Position numbers and translations under genes: made by a program. Shown here one piece after another: positions 53,380 to 63,942 of a DNA stretch of 64,000 bases. This DNA is from Reticulitermes speratus. Taxonomy: Eukaryota > Arthropoda > Insecta > Blattodea > Rhinotermitidae. Location: the NCBI GenBank assembly GCA_021186555.1, contig JAJKFL010000002.1, positions 10,043,001 to 10,107,000 on the forward strand. The letters are read 5' to 3'. Every line of letters begins with the position of its first letter. Position 1 is the first letter of the stretch. Below the pieces are notes generated by a model that was not told the origin of the DNA, did no database searches, and was given only the letters and a program-made list of their open reading frames with translations.

Positions 53380-53430
53380 TTACCGACGTTTCGGGACAGC
53401 CTATCGGTCCCTTCGTCAAAGGTCAAGCAG
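53380..53430 (-). repeat. Hammerhead-like class II motif
   Basis: Minus strand: GACC, TTTGACGA (C3 changed to T), A, stem II GGGAC/GTCCC closing CGATAGGCT, GAAACGTCGGTA. Nearly the same as 19136-19180, in the opposite direction. Confidence 0.5.
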
Positions 53431-53529
53431 TTCAAGTCTTCTATGACTGCTTTGACTGCTTCATCCATCACCGATAGGACTTCTATTCAACGCCTTTTAA
53501 AGAACGCAAGATCGAAGTTGTTTATGAAG

Positions 53530-53735
53530 ATTCAAGTCTTCTGGGATGTTACGACGTGTAGACTGGTAAACAGTTACCGAAGTTTTGGAGAAGCCTGGTG
53601 CCTCCTCCAACTTCAAGCACTGCAGTCGTTTCCGACTCTCTTACCCTGAAGATGGAGGCACTGCGTTCATCCGAAATGTCCATAACAACTTAGGTGTCGA
53701 CACTGCGTAGCTTCTCAGAAGACTTGAAGCTTTGC
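53530..53735. repeat. Class II hammerhead-like palindrome
   Basis: The left arm (CAAGTCTTCTGGGATGTTACG, 53533 on) and right arm (ending near AGAAGACTTG, 53728) are inverted, diverged copies. The right arm has ACC, CTGAAGA (53648-53654), T, GGA, loop, TCC, GAAA, TGTCC on +; the left has an eroded minus-strand version (TTGGAGGAGGCACC, CTTCTCC, AAAAC). Confidence 0.55.
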
Positions 53736-53739
53736 TGTT

Positions 53740-54320
53740 TTAAACAAGTTCTTGTTGCCTTTCTTTCCCAACTACCTGCCAGTGTTAATTAGGATTTCAA
53801 CACTGCTTCAAATTAAAACTAAACATAAGGATAGATGCTGTTTGGTGCGCACTTGGCTACCGCAAGTCCGGGGATTAAGAAACTGGGAAAAGCAAAACAA
53901 GTGCTACCGTCCCTCAAGTTCTCTGTTTTCTGTGAACAAACAAAATACGAGTGTAATTTTTTCATCTGTTTGTATTACTTTCGTGATTCTTGGTAAATAG
54001 GTGCACGGAGAAAGCATAATATGAAAGCCTTTAGAGTAATTTTATTTTTCTATGAGCGTAAGGGCCTGAAAATACTGTCGTGTGGGATGTGATGCGTGTA
54101 GTTGGTAGATATGCATGAACATGCGAGTCTTGAGTTCGAAGTTTGGTTTGTACTGTCCAGTGGCGGGCTTTGATAAGATATTAGCCGCGTTGAAGCGTCG
54201 TGTTTTACTACCACAGCTTTAAACAGTTTTTTTAACTTAAAATTTGTCTATGTACTCACCTTCTTAGCGAGGCACTATTTTATGCGACATTTCGCCGCAT
54301 GCGCAATATTTTGGGTCACA
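53740..54320. other. No gene recognised
   Basis: Unassigned; GTGTGGGATGTGATGCGTGT at 54081-54100 faintly recalls class II flanks. Confidence 0.35.
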
Positions 54321-54334
54321 TATGAAACACACTT

Positions 54335-54632
54335 GGCGGCCGGGATAGCATATTCGCTATAGCGACTCGCTACGGGCTTGACGGTCCGGGGATCGAATAC
54401 ACCTGGGGACAAGATCTTCCGTACCCGTCCTGACCGGCCCCGAGGCCCACCTAGCCTTCTGTACGAGTATAATGGACACCGGGTCTTTCCGGGATAAAGC
54501 GACCGGGGCGTGGCGTTGACCACCCAACCCCTTCTAGCGCCGTGGTTGCTAATGAGTTGGAGCTATACCTCCGTCTACGCTCTGTACCTACATAGACATG
54601 TCATGGGGTGACCTTTTCTTTTCATAAAACAC
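54335..54632 (+). mobile_element. SINE-1, possible 8-bp duplication
   Basis: CTATAGCGACTCGCTACGGG, GGTCCGGGGATCGAAT (B box), GGGGCGTGGCGTTGACCACC and a CTTTTCTTTTC tail. AAACACAC occurs on both sides (54325-54332 and 54627-54634). Confidence 0.82.
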
Positions 54633-54639
54633 ACCAGTT

Positions 54640-55270
54640 TCCACAATATCGCATCTTGCATCTTGCATGACACCACTCCAAAACTAGCTGGTATTCGGGC
54701 TATCAAATATTGCGCAGTAGCTTTTAAGAGAAACTTCGTCCATCAAGCGCTTGATTTAGCGCGACTCATTCCGCACCAGATCTTTAATCATTTTAAGCAC
54801 CGCCATCACATTTTATGACGGATGTGAAATTGTGATGAGGTTCAGTGTAACATAACGATCTGGCTCGCTTATTAGTAATCTTCCTCTGTTGGATTTTATG
54901 TCTTTAGTAACCTAAACAGTCTTTTATTCCCTGCCAGTGCAGGATGAATTGCTTGCTCTTTGGTATTTGTCTTATGCAGAGACGTCTTCATTTCTGAAGG
55001 ACAGAAATCGGATTTTCCTGAGCTGCAACAATTATCACGGCTTAAACTTGGACAGAACTTATGCAGAAAAATAGAACACACAATTCATGTTCAGCACGCA
55101 TTTTAGGCACGTCTTAATGGTGTTCGAGATAATTAAGTCAGTTAAAAGACAGCGAACATGCCTGAATTGTAACTCGACGCATACAATTCGTAACTTGTCT
55201 TTTGCTCGTCTCATGTGTCCGAAATGGTAATATACTCTATTGTTTAATTGGTTGTTCATTTGAGATGTTG
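54640..55270. other. No gene recognised
   Basis: Unassigned intron sequence. Confidence 0.35.
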
Positions 55271-55276
55271 TGAATA

Positions 55277-55458
55277 CAGTCGAACCCGGTTATAACGACA
55301 TCGGTTTATGCGACACCTCGTTTATAGCGTGACATATAATGTGGTACCAATTAATTCCTCGCTGTTAACCATAACATTATACTCCTAGGTTATAACAACA
55401 CTCGTTTATAACGACACAAAGTATTCAGTCCCTCTCGTGATATAACAGAGTTCGAGTG
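55277..55458. mobile_element. Tc1/mariner (pogo/Tigger-like) MITE, 182 bp
   Basis: The ends CAGTCGAACCCGGTTAT and its near complement ATAACAGAGTTCGAGTG are inverted over 17 bases with three differences. They are flanked by TA at 55275-55276 and 55459-55460. TTATAACGACA-type words recur inside, as in pogo/Tigger-type elements. Confidence 0.82.
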
Positions 55459-55469
55459 TACTTCACGTT

Positions 55470-56485
55470 TGAAGTAAGAACTTTATGTCCTTGGCTCTTG
55501 AATCGTCCATCGGAGTTCTGTCTCCGAGATTATTTCTGCAGTACATCTCAGTAGTCTTGTCACCAAAACCGCCGTTTTGTTTAACTAGTGATGTTTGCAT
55601 TGTCTCTTGTTATCTGACCTTTATTTGTCATTAGTGTTGGCGCTGTCTCTTCTCTTGTCAAACGATAGTCTTCGCTGCCTTATGTGTTTTGATTTGTCAA
55701 TTTTCTTTTATTATTCTCTATTCCTTTTGCTTCTGAATGTCACTCTTCTCTTCCTTTGTACTGGGAGTTTGAACAGTCAGAACTTGCTGTTCAGTCGGTG
55801 TGTTAAAGATTTCATTTCCTGAAAAAAAAAAAAGGAAGATGTTCCGAAAAGAAGATTTTGTCTCAAGTGTGTAGGAGGGGAAGCCGTGTCTTGCTTTTCC
55901 ATCAGTTTCAGATTGCGTGCAAAATGTATTCAGGCAGTAGACCATCTTCACTCAGCCCTATTAAATTAATGAACTGTCAATTACTGAAAGACATTACACA
56001 TTTGAAGCCTGAAACGTCTGCTATAAAAAAAGTTCAGTTTCTACGTCAGAGAAATTACACTCTGGCTCCATTGCAAAGATCAGTTAGTTTATGTTATTTA
56101 GGGAGTAATCGTCGTTTGTTGTGAGAATTATACGAATCACATAAAGACATTGATTGGACCAACTGTATAATTGTTTAATTTATAAGCAGGTCATAAATGC
56201 AGTGACCACTGTACTTGAAAGTAATGAAGTATATGTGATAGACGAATAAGCTAATTCAACAATAAACAACACGGATACATATAAAAAGGAGTTTTGAATA
56301 GAAGAAGGATATAAAATAACAAGGTATATATTGCCTAATATAGTAGTTGTATTTAGTTGGATCTTAATAAGCGGTGAATTAATACACGGACAATCCAAAA
56401 TATTAAGAAGAAGAATGAATTTAAGTGCACGTTGTAGGATACTGATTAACGGGAAACATTTTACCGATTTCTACAAGTAACATAC
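55470..56485. other. No gene recognised
   Basis: 55600-55830 is T-rich with a hydrophobic pseudo-frame; nothing else was identified. Confidence 0.35.
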
Positions 56486-56489
56486 TACT

Positions 56490-56955
56490 CTTAGTCAGTT
56501 AGTTAGTTTAGTTAGGTGGTTGGCTGGTTTTTTGGGTGTTAGTTAATTAGTTGTTGAGTCAGTCAATTGGTTATTTGGGTGGGCGGACGGGTGGGAAATT
56601 GGTTGGGTGATTTGTTTGCTGTTTGGTTGGTGGGTCGGTCGGTGGATTGGGGATCGGTAGGTCGGTCGGTGGATCGGTAGGTCGGTCGGTGGATCGGTAG
56701 GTCGGTCGGTGGGTTGGTGGATCGGTAGGTCGGTCGGTGGATGGGTAGGTCGTCGGTGGGTTGGTGGATCGGTAGGTCGGTCGGTGGATCGGTAGGTCGG
56801 TCGGTGGGTTGGTGGATCGGTAGGTCGGTCGGTGGATCGGTAGGTCGGTCGGTGGGTTGGTGGATCGGTAGGTCGGTCGGTGGATCGGTAGGTCGGTCGG
56901 TGGGTTGTTGGATCGGTAGGTCGGTCGGTAGTTTGGTCGGTTGGTTGGATTTTTG
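56490..56955. repeat. (GTTA)n-like tract grading into a 20/48-bp minisatellite
   Basis: 56490-56630 has GTTAGTTAG and GGTTGG words. 56632-56930 is a minisatellite of GGATCGGTAGGTCGGTCGGT units, with a 48-base higher-order form including GGGTTGGT. The transition suggests growth from a LINE-A-type tail. Confidence 0.9.
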
Positions 56956-57069
56956 ATTAGGTATTTGGTTCTTTAGTTAGCAAATAGTAATATATGTACC
57001 ATCTCATCTTTTTACAACTCTTGAATAATGAGAACGTCTTATGTTTTAGTGTCTTTTCCCCTCTTTATT

Positions 57070-57262
57070 TTTCTTCCTTCCTTCCTTCCTTCCTTCCTTC
57101 CTCTTCCTTCCTTCCTGTGGTGGTTCTCCCTCCATCCCTTCCAATTCGAGAGCAAAGTTTTTTTTTTCATTACAATATGAAACTCATTTCATGTTGCTTA
57201 GCGTCTTTGTATCCTTGTACCTCCTTTCTTTCTTTGTTTTCTTTCTTTCTTCCTTCTTCCAG
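57070..57262. repeat. (CTTC)n and (TTTC)n tracts
   Basis: CTTC units 57070-57115 and TTTC/TTCC units 57222-57262, separated by mixed pyrimidine-rich sequence. Confidence 0.85.
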
Positions 57263-57264
57263 CC

Positions 57265-58845
57265 GTTCCGATTTCCAAAGTTAAGTTTTTACATTCAAAT
57301 AAAATCATAATCATTTGCAATCTTCTTGATGTTTAGTGATAGGTGTTTATAACACATGCATCTGACAAATCGTCATTAAAGACTCAAACCAAGTTGCTTT
57401 TCGTAGCCGATATGAGGTCAGCTGTGACGCCATTGCTCCTTGTTACTAATACGGCCGTGGGAATGTCAGCTGTCGTCACTGAGATATATTTACAGTAACT
57501 GACAGGCATAACATTAACACAGACAAATATTAACACCACTAAAGTTGTTACATATCTCAGCTACACCGAGTAGCTGGCTGTGCATTCTAGTGTTTCTTGC
57601 ACGAGGTGAGTAAACTGAACGCATGGTGGGAGCTTTTGTTCGCTTGTCTGCATGTTTCGTCTCTGAAAATTGTTTGGCTTTGCAGTTCTATACTGACACT
57701 TGTAAATCAATCAAATGTCCTATCAGTTAAGTCAGATAGCACACGAGGCTGCTTCCGTTAACACCAGGCTTTGTGCAGTTCGCAGTCTTTATGTCTGTTT
57801 CTACAGTATTTTTAAACACCCTGTACCTCAATCCACCACCCGTATTTACCGATATTAAAAACATCCCTCCAAGCTTTATGAAACAAATATAATTTAAAAT
57901 GTTATGACATAAGCACTTTCACATTCTCTCTATATTTTTAGCTATTTTCGTTGTTATTTTGTAATCTGGTCTATTAACCTTCTGAATAAAATTTCATATT
58001 CAGCCCGTTCCTTTAATAGTGCATCTGCATTACTCTAAATTTAATAAATTAATTTACACTTCCCTCTTACCTGCATAAAACTATAAAAACTCAAAACTAT
58101 TCCCACGTACTTATACCCAGAACTAAACAAACGCTTATAAGACAAATGTAATTTTGTTTCATGTCCGCCCACAGGCCTCAAACAAGTTAGGAAATGCTTG
58201 CGTTGTGTAATCATTCTATTGTATTTATCTCCAAAAGACAATGTTAGTGGATGAAGTTTATCTGATATATGGACATGTTTCGTGTTTCGAAAAATTTTTT
58301 CGTCCCGATAAATATGCAGCGAGTTACGCTCGAGACGCGGGTATAAACGCGTGCAAGTCTTTGTGTAAACTGTCTGTTAATGTTGTTCAATATTAACCAA
58401 AACTGGAATTTGTTACCAATTTTTTTTTTTTTGGACTCTCGAACATAAAATTTAATGCAAACGTGTTTAGTGATCCTCGGGTTGCTACATGCGGGGAGAC
58501 ATACAGATACTGTACAACTAATATGTGTGTTTTTGCGACTTTTCTTTAAGAACACGCCGAAGATAGGAACCTCTTTCAGAAGTGTGTTCTTCATGCCATT
58601 GTCAGAATGCAGTCGGCCATGAGAATTGCAGGCGACAGCATCCTATTTGTCATCTAGCCTCCAACAGTTGTCCGAGAAAAAGGTCAATAAACGATCGGTC
58701 GTTGTCCGCGAATGAATAAATTTGAACTCCTAAATAATTTATGGTCCCAGTCCATGAGAAAGTTTGACAGCAACGTAATATATGGGTAGCTCACAGTGAA
58801 ATTTTTGCGGTCACTCATCTTAACGTTGTGGCATAGGCATTTCGC
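57265..58845. other. No gene recognised
   Basis: 1.6 kb without recognised exon or repeat. Confidence 0.4.
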
Positions 58846-58847
58846 AT

Positions 58848-59115
58848 CCTCATATCAGCGCTGATCTCCTTTCACCTTCCCCAATCGTGCTAAATGCCAC
58901 GATTATCCCATCCTCGTGTCGGCAGCGATCTGTTCCCTGCCGCTGTCATGCTACATGCCCCCCGCTCATCTTCTCTGCTAAGGCTGCATACTTTACTCAT
59001 GTCATACTCATATCAGCAGTGATGTATTCCCTTCCCCAGTCGTGCTACATGCACGGCCATCTCACCCCCCTCATAATTTCAGTCCTGATCTCATATCGCC
59101 TTCCCCACTCGCCTG
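58848..59115. repeat. Degenerate about 62-70-bp tandem repeat, four copies
   Basis: CATATCAGC(A/G)(C/G)TGATCT, CCTTCCCCA(A/G)TCGTGCTA and CATGCCAC-like words recur at about 58848, 58915, 59008 and 59078. Copies differ strongly in spacing. Confidence 0.65.
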
Positions 59116-59119
59116 TCGG

Positions 59120-59555
59120 AATGCAAACCGCCCTAATTTCCCGCCTGTTGCGGCACAAAATTGCTGATCGAAGTTATGCATAGAAGCACTTGCCGAGTGT
59201 TATGTTTTCTGAGCGGGTTTAGCTTCTGAGATAAATATGTCAGCTTCTACAGTGATCTGGAACTCGTCCCTTGAGACACTCTCCTTTCAAATCCCTACCT
59301 ACTTACTATTCATAAACATCTCCTTCGACTGTCCAGTTGAAACGGCCGCGTAAAATAACGTACGAGTATCTCCATCGATGTCCGCTGGGTCTAATTCCGC
59401 ATTTCTTGATTGAGTTGTTTATCATTAAGTAATGGCCTGTATTCATGTATGAGTAATTTGAAAATAAAGTTTGCAACAAAACTGAGGATTATTTCTTGAT
59501 TTCATCCAGATCCTTCACTCGAATGTCGACTGGTGGTACTAAATGATGCTCTCGA
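59120..59555. other. No gene recognised
   Basis: Unassigned intron sequence. Confidence 0.35.
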
Positions 59556-59559
59556 AGGA

Positions 59560-59732
59560 ACGAGGATAGAAGAATTGTGACCTAGTTACAGGAATTATCC
59601 CAGTATTAAGCTGGAGAGAAATGGAAAACCACCATGTTCTCAGGATAGCCGGATCGCTGGGCTGAGATTCGAACCCAGGAAATCCCGAATACAAACCAAG
59701 AGAGTTAACCTCTCAGTTGCAACGTTCGGTAA
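59560..59732 (-). mobile_element. SINE-6
   Basis: Minus strand: head with CTGAGAGGTTAACTCTCTTG, B box GGGTTCGAATCTC (59671-59683 complement), then CATGGTGGTTTTCCATTTC and TTAATACTGGGATAATTCC, matching 38445-38620. Confidence 0.7.
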
Positions 59733-59739
59733 TTTAATT

Positions 59740-60590
59740 TTATATGGATTAGGCCGATTGGAGCAAGTAAAGTGACACACTGTAGCCTACACCGGGCAGG
59801 GAATTTCTGTGTCACTTTTTTTGTTAACTAATAACAGGCATGTATGAATGATGTAACAGCATAAGGTTTGAGAAATGGGCTGCCATCCGAAGTGAAGATG
59901 ATGCGAGTTCAGTGAACAGTAAAACGCACCACAATGTACAGTTTTACCCATTATTGCACTGTGACGAGTGTGATACGGTCGTCTGTTCTGGTTATGTTAA
60001 TTGATATGATGGCTGTGAAACGCACCCGCACGAAAGTGCAAAGTGTTTACGTGTTGGAAAGCACATAAGGCCTAAATCCTTACCTGTGATAATGTTTATA
60101 GACATCTGTTTTGAGAATTTCGAATTGATTTTGTACAGAAATATTGCGTAATCTGATCAACAGACAAGTGGGTTCTTACACCTGCAAGACCGAATTTCTT
60201 CTTATTTTGAGTGGCCTCAGAGATTTTACATGCTCCGTCAGTTACACTTCCTCTCACTTATTCGTTTGTGTAAGAAATTTACGCTCGAGTAGTTTTAAAG
60301 TTTGGATGGCCTCGTAAAGACACCGAACTTACATGTAAGTTGTGTCTGCAGTGCAGTAACTTGGTTGTATTACTGGGAGAGGGTGTACATGGGTTGAGAA
60401 CAGGGAGCAGTAAAGTGAACTTTGCTTCAGTACGCTGTTCGGTAGCAGAAACTAGACTGCTGCTCGGCACACGTCACTCGTTCTAGTGACTGTATGGTTT
60501 ACTTATCTTTACTTATTTAAGCTTGGTTTTGTGTTTTTCTGTGTTACGTATGTTTGGCGCTGCTTGGTTAACCCTTTAAGGCATCGTAGT
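59740..60590. other. No gene recognised
   Basis: Unassigned intron sequence. Confidence 0.35.
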
Positions 60591-60593
60591 GAC

Positions 60594-60857
60594 TATATAT
60601 CGCCCTTATTTTGTAAAAAGGTGACAACCCATAAAATATCAATTTTACAGGAGAAGCAACAGGGTGGTTCCATTTTACATATGACAGATGCTTCGAGAGG
60701 TAGGATATCCCTCACCTATCTTGGTTATTCTTGAAGATGGCGTTGTCATCTTTTTACATATCGTAGAGGACCATTAGTTGAATTAGCCGCTACACATAAC
60801 TAAGTGTAACTCAAAGTGGCACTTAGCCCCTTTTTACAAAACAGGGGCGATATATAT
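60594..60857. mobile_element. MITE with about 28-bp terminal inverted repeats
   Basis: The left end ATATATCGCCCTTATTTTGT (with AAAAAGG) and right end CCTTTTTACAAAACAGGGGC (with GATATAT) are inverted with two differences. The 210-base interior has no coding. TA-rich flanks fit a Tc1/mariner-type target, but the exact ends are blurred by the (TA)n beside it. Confidence 0.7.
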
Positions 60858-60892
60858 ATATATAATATATATTTTATATATATATATAATCA
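60850..60892. repeat. (TA)n hairpin-forming tract
   Basis: TATATA runs around a central ATATATTTTATATA form a self-complementary stretch. Confidence 0.85.
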
Positions 60893-60899
60893 CCTGCCT

Positions 60900-61335
60900 T
60901 AATATTAAGAAACTATTAACCTTATCCACTCATGGTATTTATGTATTTCATATGATTCACACAAGAAGAACGTATGAAACCCTTAAAGAGCATTAACCCA
61001 TTGGTCTTCGTAAGGGAGACAGCGTGTTTACTCTGAGTTAGGAGCAGAATTTTAGACGCCTTCGCAACACTGCGGAACGCCTATTAATTTTTTTTTTTTT
61101 TCCTCAGACAAGATCCTTCCGTCTGAGTACACACGAAACAACTCCAGAACTAATGAACAGATTTTCATGAAATGTGTTTAGCAGAATTTTACGAAAATTT
61201 ATGGAATTGTCATTAGAGCGGATTATCGCTTGGTTTCGCGCACTTGAAGGCTGTAAGGTGCTGTGACCGGCCAACGCAATCAAGGTTTATGTGAAAGTAC
61301 TGTTCTATCGAATGCTTCCCGATTTTTGGAAGTTT
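60900..61335. other. No gene recognised
   Basis: 61125-61180 has AACAGATTTTCATGAAATG, again like a retroelement 3' region; otherwise unassigned. Confidence 0.35.
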
Positions 61336-61339
61336 ACTA

Positions 61340-61570
61340 GGTTTCCGCAGTTTGTCCTTCTGGTAAGAACAACATGTAGATGAAGATGAGTATGGAGTAT
61401 TCGTGGAATGATACTGACAGGAGAAAACGCAAGTACTCTGAGTAAACCCTGTCCCAGTGTCACTTTGTCCACTACAAATCTCACAAGGACTGGCCTGCTA
61501 TCGAACACGGGCCTCCGTGGTGAGAGGCCGACGAATAACTGCCTGAGCGATGGCACAGCCATCAGGGTTT
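61340..61570 (-). mobile_element. SINE-4 (4b type)
   Basis: Minus strand: GCTGTGCCATCGCTCAGGC (A-box side), B box GTGTTCGATAGCAGG (eroded), TTTGTAGTGGACAAAGTGAC, then a 3' part like 8010-8090 (TCATTCCACGAATACTCCAT, CATCTTCATCTACATG). Confidence 0.75.
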
Positions 61571-61599
61571 TTATTAACGTAAACTGTGTATAGAAATTA

Positions 61600-61790
61600 G
61601 TTCCTACCGCACAGAGAACACAGCCCGTGTCAATTATTAAGACCAATCTGTTCATGCTGAATAGATAAACGACCTTTGTTCTCAGAATCATACGAATTAC
61701 ATTAGTGCACCATGTGAACAAAATGCAGAGTTTCTACAACAGGTGGTACATATAGTTACCACTGGGCTTTAAACGGTGAAGGATGGAACG
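61600..61790. repeat. Dispersed repeat Y, inverted copy
   Basis: CTACCGCACAGAGAACACAG at the left and GGGCTTTAAACGGTG at the right recall the ends of 49197-49545 in reverse. Confidence 0.35.
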
Positions 61791-61799
61791 TGGCCACTA

Positions 61800-62100
61800 C
61801 TGCTGTTACTGGTAATGGTGGTGTTCGCCGTGTGAGTCAAGTGTCAGGTTACAATAATGTAAACGTCATTACGTCGTAAGTACCAGTAAATACTATTGAC
61901 TGTTGACATGGCCACTTTACGAGGGTCTAAGTGGGCAGCGGCGCGAATGCCTGTACTACGTGCTTAAACTTGGCACGTATCTGAGCAGAAAACTCAAAGT
62001 GGACGTACAAAGCTCTCGTTTCACGTCGTCATTTCGTACTTTTGGTGTGAATTTTCGTACTATGTTTTGAAAAATAATTTTAAGCCAACATAGTGTTTAG
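61800..62100. other. No gene recognised
   Basis: Unassigned intron sequence. Confidence 0.35.
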
Positions 62101-62109
62101 ACTGTATAT

Positions 62110-62775
62110 TTTAATCTCTCCAGTCCTTTTTTTCTGGTTGTAAATGGATATTGTCGTACATGTCCGTAACGAGCTTGTCTTTACCTGGTAGCTCTTTGCT
62201 AAGATTATTCCGTAAGAAACGCTAGATCTGCTGTTCGTCCTTCATCATCCAATTGTCCAATATTTCCGACTTTCTTGTACGTGAATAGTCTGATCTCGTT
62301 CAACAAATAAAAAAAAAATTCTCGTTTTAAAACAGACCTCCGACTTACCCACCTCATATTAGTGTGATAATTTTTTTAACTATATTCACTTTATACTTGT
62401 TGCAGCTGTGCTTTAAAGTCACTGTGGTCAAGGGCACTGGCAAGAGTAAAATTAACATTTTGTATAACAGTGTCCACTACGTGATCCATTTTCAGACTCT
62501 TTTGACACAGTGCTTCTTGAAGAAGAATACGTAAGTCGTTCCCTCAATTTTATTTTTTTATTTTTCTGCAAAGCCAGATTTTACCAATCATAACCGGAGC
62601 CCCGTCATTGACAACAAAACCAACCATTTTTTCCCTATAGCAGCTGAGGTTTGTTTAAAAGGGGTTAACAATTGTTTTTCCTTTCATAGGGACCAGTTCT
62701 AAAAGCTCCTTTAGTAGCTGCGAGTTCTCATTAACATCTCGAATAAAAGCAGCAATCTGTCCAATATCTTTTAAC
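62110..62775 (-). pseudogene. Decayed hAT transposase (GTF2IRD2/ZBED5-like)
   Basis: Frames on the minus strand, in protein order: DIGQIAAFIRDVNEN (62769-62727) running into LLKELLELVPMKG; VGFVVNDGAPVMIGK (about 62625-62582), the block around a catalytic Asp; EALCQKSLKMDHVVDTV (62519-62469); and GKDKLVTDMYDNI (62187-62149). These match, in order, the RNase-H-like region of hAT transposases related to the vertebrate domesticated proteins GTF2IRD2 and ZBED5. At least three frameshifts and several stops separate them. The N-terminal zinc finger and C-terminal dimerisation domain are not seen. It is a plausible historic source for the hAT MITEs, but no link is shown. Confidence 0.8.
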
Positions 62776-63011
62776 GTCTGTTGTGAAGCTTATACTGCGC
62801 CTATCGTCAGGCATTGTCCGTTGATAAATGTTGAGGATTATAATGGCAGGGTAAAATAAACGTAAAGTGATCCTATGCTTAATTAAGCACCGTGCCATGA
62901 GGGCCTTTACGTACCGGCCGCCGTACCCCAGCGGGGAAGACCCCGTTAGCCACTTTATGTTTGGGCCCCAGAGATGGTTTGGACGATGTGGAGAGGAAGG
63001 CAATCCGTCTT

Positions 63012-63265
63012 TTTTTTTTCCAGTGGCTCAACAGCCCCTCGGGGGCCCAGGCCGCCTCATTGTTCGAGGCTTCACGATCACACTCGAGACACACCACACT
63101 CGGTAGGACTCCTCTGGACCAGCTCGACGCAGAGACCTCTACCTGACAACACACAACACTCACAAGAGACAGACATCCATGCCCTCGGCGGGATTCGAAC
63201 CCACAATCGCAGCAAGCGAGCGGCCGCAAACCCATGCCTTAGACCGCACGGCCACTGGGATCGGA
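63012..63265 (-). mobile_element. SINE-5, 10-bp target-site duplication
   Basis: AATCCGTCTT flanks both sides (63002-63011, 63266-63275). Minus strand: CCAGTGGCCGTGCGGTCTAA, B box GGGTTCGAATCCCGCC, the GTGTGTTGTCAGGTAGAGGT spacer, GAGTCCTACCGAGTGTGG and a poly-A end (plus-strand T9 at 63011-63019). It is the best SINE-5 copy. Confidence 0.92.
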
Positions 63266-63277
63266 AATCCGTCTTCC

Positions 63278-63278
<1 letters not shown>

Positions 63279-63312
<34 letters not shown>
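63279..63312. repeat. (AAT)n microsatellite
   Basis: Eleven AAT units, beginning four bases after the SINE-5 duplication. Confidence 0.92.
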
Positions 63313-63313
<1 letters not shown>

Positions 63314-63383
63314 AGTAAAACTTGATACGTCTTTCGGGGTGTTACCTAACATGTGAGACTTGAGATCGTCTTCTACCTTGTAG

Positions 63384-63450
63384 TTGGAAGCAGTAAGCTT
63401 CTCCGAAACGTTATACATTTACCAGACTACATGGTGTAGCATCCCGAAAG
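63384..63450 (+). repeat. Class II hammerhead-like remnant
   Basis: GGAAGCAGTAAGCTTCTCC forms the stem II hairpin, followed by GAAACGTTATACA and ACCAGACTACATGGTGTAGC, the class II flank. The CTGAAGA core is lost (TTGTAGT). Confidence 0.45.
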
Positions 63451-63890
63451 ACCGTATTGTTTTCGATGAGCATTCTACTATTTGGAAGGGATTTCTTGCC
63501 TCGTTTTTCAGAGTGTATTTGTCGTACTGGGTCCTAAATTATGCCCAAAACATCGAAATTGCTCCCCAAAAGTGCCCCTTGCCGTAAACAGTATAGGGAT
63601 GCTCAGACATTTAGTTATCATCTTACATGTACCGAAGAATACATCGTGTTTTTTATTCGACCTAACTCTTTGAAGTCTGAAGTTCATGTAATTAATATTT
63701 AAAGTTTCGGTGTCTGCGTTATAGAAAACACCGTGTCTCCATTACAAAGACCAACGAGTTAGTGACGTTTAGGGAAATAATAGCAGTTTATTCTGCATTT
63801 TGTGTGGGAAAGAAGTACATATAGTAACAGCAGTGCTTGAGAGGGTTAAATATTTTGAATTATTATTGATTAATGCCATTTTATACTTGT

Positions 63891-63895
<5 letters not shown>
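63450..63895. other. No gene recognised; repeat Y wording at 63700-63770
   Basis: AAAACACCGTGTCTCCATTACAAAGACC is shared in part with 53040-53140. Confidence 0.35.

Positions 63896-63898
<3 letters not shown>

Positions 63899-63941
<43 letters not shown>
63899..63941. repeat. (GT)n microsatellite
   Basis: About 21 uninterrupted GT units. The sequence after it (GTTTCAG at 63949-63955) looks like a splice acceptor, but the following codons are not PKC-like. Confidence 0.95.
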
Positions 63942-63942
<1 letters not shown>

